From NCBI GenBank assembly GCA_030038595.1, contig JASHSW010000017.1, forward strand, positions 1 through 7,137: a DNA stretch of 7,137 nucleotides. The letters run 5' to 3'. The stretch comes from Methylovirgula sp. GTDB lineage: Bacteria > Pseudomonadota > Alphaproteobacteria > Rhizobiales > Beijerinckiaceae. Under the pieces are notes generated by a model, which did no database searches, was not told the DNA's origin, and saw only the letters and a program-made list of their open reading frames with translations. The position numbers were made by a program, and so were the translations under genes. Shown in pieces: positions 5,431-7,137 of this stretch; position 1 is the first letter of the stretch; each line of letters starts with the position of its first letter.

Positions 5431-7137
5431 TTGGAACCCTATTTTCCCGAAAGCAATTTGGCCGGTCCGGAGGCATCGCCTTCGACGTCGCCCTCGCTCG
5501 GCGGCGTTTTTCGCGCCGTCCGGTTTGTCCATCTCCACGTCCACAGCTCGTTTTCTTTGCGGGAAGGGGCTCTGTCGATCGGCAAATTGGCCAAGCTTGC
5601 GGTCGCCGACGGCATGCCGGCGTTGGCCATCACCGATACCAACAATCTCTTCGGGGCGCTGGAATTCTCGGAAAAACTCGCCAAAGAAGGCGTCCAGCCG
5701 ATTATCGGAATCGAGCTCGCGGTGGACTTCGGCGACGGCTTGGAGATCGCGCCGCGCGGCACGGACCCCGCGGTGGGGCGCGCCTCGATCGTGCTGCTCG
5801 CCAAAGACGCAGCCGGCTACCGCAATCTGATGCATCTTGCCTCGCGGGCCTGGCTCGATCCCGCCCCGGGAGATTTGCCGCACGTGCCGCTCGCCAAGCT
5901 CGAATCCCGTGGCGGCGGCTTGATCGCGCTCTCCGGCGGCCCCAAAGGGCCGCTCGACCGCATGCTCACCTGCGGATTGACGGAGGTCGCAGGGCGCCGC
6001 CTTGCGGCACTGGGTCGGATGTTTGCGGATCGCTTCTACATCGAGGTGCAGCGTCATGGACTTTCGCGCGAGCGCGAAATCGAACCGCAGCTCGTCGATC
6101 TGGCCTTTCGTCATGGCTTGCCGCTCGCTGCGACCAACGAGGCCTATTTCGCCGAAGCCGAGGACTATGAGGCGCATGATGCGCTCCTCTGCATCGCCGA
6201 CGGCACGGTGGTCGGCGACGGTGCACGCCGTCAGGTTTCTCCGGAGCACAGGTTCAAGACACGCGCCGACATGGCAGCTTGCTTCGCCGACCTTCCGGAA
6301 GCGCTCGCCAACACGGTCGAAATCGCCTTGCGTTGCGCGTATCGGCCGCTGACTCGCAAGCCGATCCTGCCGCGTTTCGCCACCGCCAGCGGCGCGGCAG
6401 ACGAGGCGGCGGAACTCGTACGTCAGGCCGAGGCAGGACTCGAGGCGCGACTGGCCAAACACGGCACGGCGCCCGGGTTGAGCGAAAATGCCTACCGCGA
6501 CCGGCTCGCCTACGAGCTCGACGTCATCATCAAGATGGAATTCCCCGGCTATTTTCTGATCGTGGCGGACTTCATCAAATTCGCCAAATCCGAAGGCATT
6601 CCGGTGGGGCCGGGGCGCGGCTCGGGCGCCGGTTCGCTGGTTGCCTATGCGCTGACCATTACCGATCTCGATCCGCTGCGCTTCGGCCTTCTCTTCGAAC
6701 GCTTCCTCAATCCGGAACGCGTCTCGATGCCGGATTTCGACATCGACTTCTGCCAGGACCGGCGCGACGAGGTGATCCGCTACGTGCGCCGTCGCTACGG
6801 CGAAGACCGGGTCGCACAGATCATCACCTTCGGCTCGTTTCTGGCGCGCGGCGTGATGCGCAACGTCGGGCGCGTGCTGGAAATGCCGCTCGGCCAGGTC
6901 GACAAGCTCGCCAAGCTCGTGCCGCAGAACCCGACGGCTCCCGTCACCATCAAACAGGCGATCGCCAGCGAGCCGCGCCTCAAGGAAGCGGCGGAGGCCG
7001 AGCCGCGCGTGGCGCGCATGCTGAAGATCGCCGAGACTCTCGAAGGGCTTTACTCGAACGCCTCGACGCACGCCGCGGGCATCGTCATCGCCGACCGGCC
7101 GCTCGAAGAACTCGTGCCGCTTTACCGCGATCCGAAG
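5431..7137 (+). CDS. dnaE: DNA polymerase III alpha subunit DnaE (replicative, DnaE1 type), 5' part only
   Basis: Catalytic subunit of the chromosomal replicase. The 569 codons visible run off the right edge in frame, about half of a usual DnaE. The N-terminal PHP domain starts with FVHLHVHSSFSLREGA (H34, H36, H38) and continues with AITDTNNLFGALEF (D69) and YIEVQRHG (E205, H209). The polymerase palm has GPGRGSGAGSLVAYAL from residue 393 and MPDFDIDFC, whose D437 and D439 correspond to the catalytic pair D401/D403 of E. coli. HAAGIVIADRPLEELVPLY follows near 547; the third catalytic aspartate lies beyond the edge. The HLHVHS and PDFDIDFC forms indicate DnaE1 rather than the mutagenic DnaE2/ImuC. 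Start: an in-frame stop at 5386-5388 limits the choices, and TTG at 5431, with GGAA at 5422-5425, is preferred over TTG at 5458. No ATG or GTG is available before the PHP motif. The result is a 32-residue Pro/Ser-rich N-terminal extension. Confidence 0.93.
   Translation, partial: MEPYFPESNLAGPEASPSTSPSLGGVFRAVRFVHLHVHSSFSLREGALSIGKLAKLAVADGMPALAITDTNNLFGALEFSEKLAKEGVQPIIGIELAVDFGDGLEIAPRGTDPAVGRASIVLLAKDAAGYRNLMHLASRAWLDPAPGDLPHVPLAKLESRGGGLIALSGGPKGPLDRMLTCGLTEVAGRRLAALGRMFADRFYIEVQRHGLSREREIEPQLVDLAFRHGLPLAATNEAYFAEAEDYEAHDALLCIADGTVVGDGARRQVSPEHRFKTRADMAACFADLPEALANTVEIALRCAYRPLTRKPILPRFATASGAADEAAELVRQAEAGLEARLAKHGTAPGLSENAYRDRLAYELDVIIKMEFPGYFLIVADFIKFAKSEGIPVGPGRGSGAGSLVAYALTITDLDPLRFGLLFERFLNPERVSMPDFDIDFCQDRRDEVIRYVRRRYGEDRVAQIITFGSFLARGVMRNVGRVLEMPLGQVDKLAKLVPQNPTAPVTIKQAIASEPRLKEAAEAEPRVARMLKIAETLEGLYSNASTHAAGIVIADRPLEELVPLYRDPK

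Noticed and set aside
5385..6170. Plus-strand open frame starting at GTG 5385 in another frame
   Set aside because: It overlaps the DnaE PHP domain in a different frame and yields an Arg-rich, domain-free product. The conserved HLHVHS and TDTNNLFG motifs are in the DnaE frame.
5398..7071. Long minus-strand open frame (about 557 codons) opposite dnaE
   Set aside because: It is antisense to a clear DnaE coding sequence, its product is rich in Arg/His/Gly with no recognisable domain, and such frames are expected opposite GC-rich genes with G/C at third positions.
5431..7137. Possibility that the polymerase is the mutagenic SOS polymerase DnaE2 (ImuC)
   Set aside because: The N-terminal HLHVHSSFSLREGA and palm MPDFDIDFC motifs match DnaE1, and there is no imuA or imuB upstream.

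Overview
This is chromosomal DNA from an alphaproteobacterium, most likely a member of the Rhizobiales/Hyphomicrobiales. The inference rests on high G+C, strong G/C preference at third codon positions, a complete aapJQMP-type amino-acid ABC transporter cluster, and the protein motifs of the replicative polymerase at the right-hand end. The genus cannot be fixed from sequence reading alone. All genes lie on the + strand. I see no insertion sequence, CRISPR array, tRNA, rRNA or phage gene.

Layout. Positions 1-86 are a non-coding leader with a perfect 8-bp hairpin. Positions 87-4118 hold aapJ, aapQ, aapM and aapP: a periplasmic binding protein, two permeases and an ATPase. They are tightly packed (33-nt gap, 1-nt overlap, 7-nt gap) and look like one operon. 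Together they form a complete polar/general L-amino-acid importer. After a 114-nt gap comes a 259-residue membrane protein of the DUF4239 (bestrophin-like) type at 4233-5012. Its stop codon lies inside a predicted intrinsic terminator that ends in six T's.

The 418-nt stretch from 5013 to 5430 is the most interesting part. After the terminator there is a strong sigma-70-type promoter: TTGACG, a 16-nt spacer, then TATAAG. Lying over the spacer and -10 are three GAAC/GAAT blocks spaced exactly 11 bp apart (GAAC-N7-GAAT-N7-GAAC). This resembles the direct-repeat LexA operator of alphaproteobacteria. About 23 nt downstream of the expected transcription start, a GGAG ribosome-binding site precedes a 31-codon ORF (5251-5346) that encodes a very short single-pass membrane protein. 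The combination recalls SidA, the 29-residue SOS-induced inner-membrane division inhibitor of Caulobacter. That parallel is an inference from architecture, not from sequence alignment.

The window ends inside dnaE (5431-7137 and beyond), the catalytic alpha subunit of DNA polymerase III. It is of the replicative DnaE1 type and apparently starts at TTG. The PHP domain has lost several metal ligands, and two of the three polymerase catalytic aspartates are visible. No separate dnaE promoter is evident, so dnaE may be read through from the promoter in front of the microprotein.
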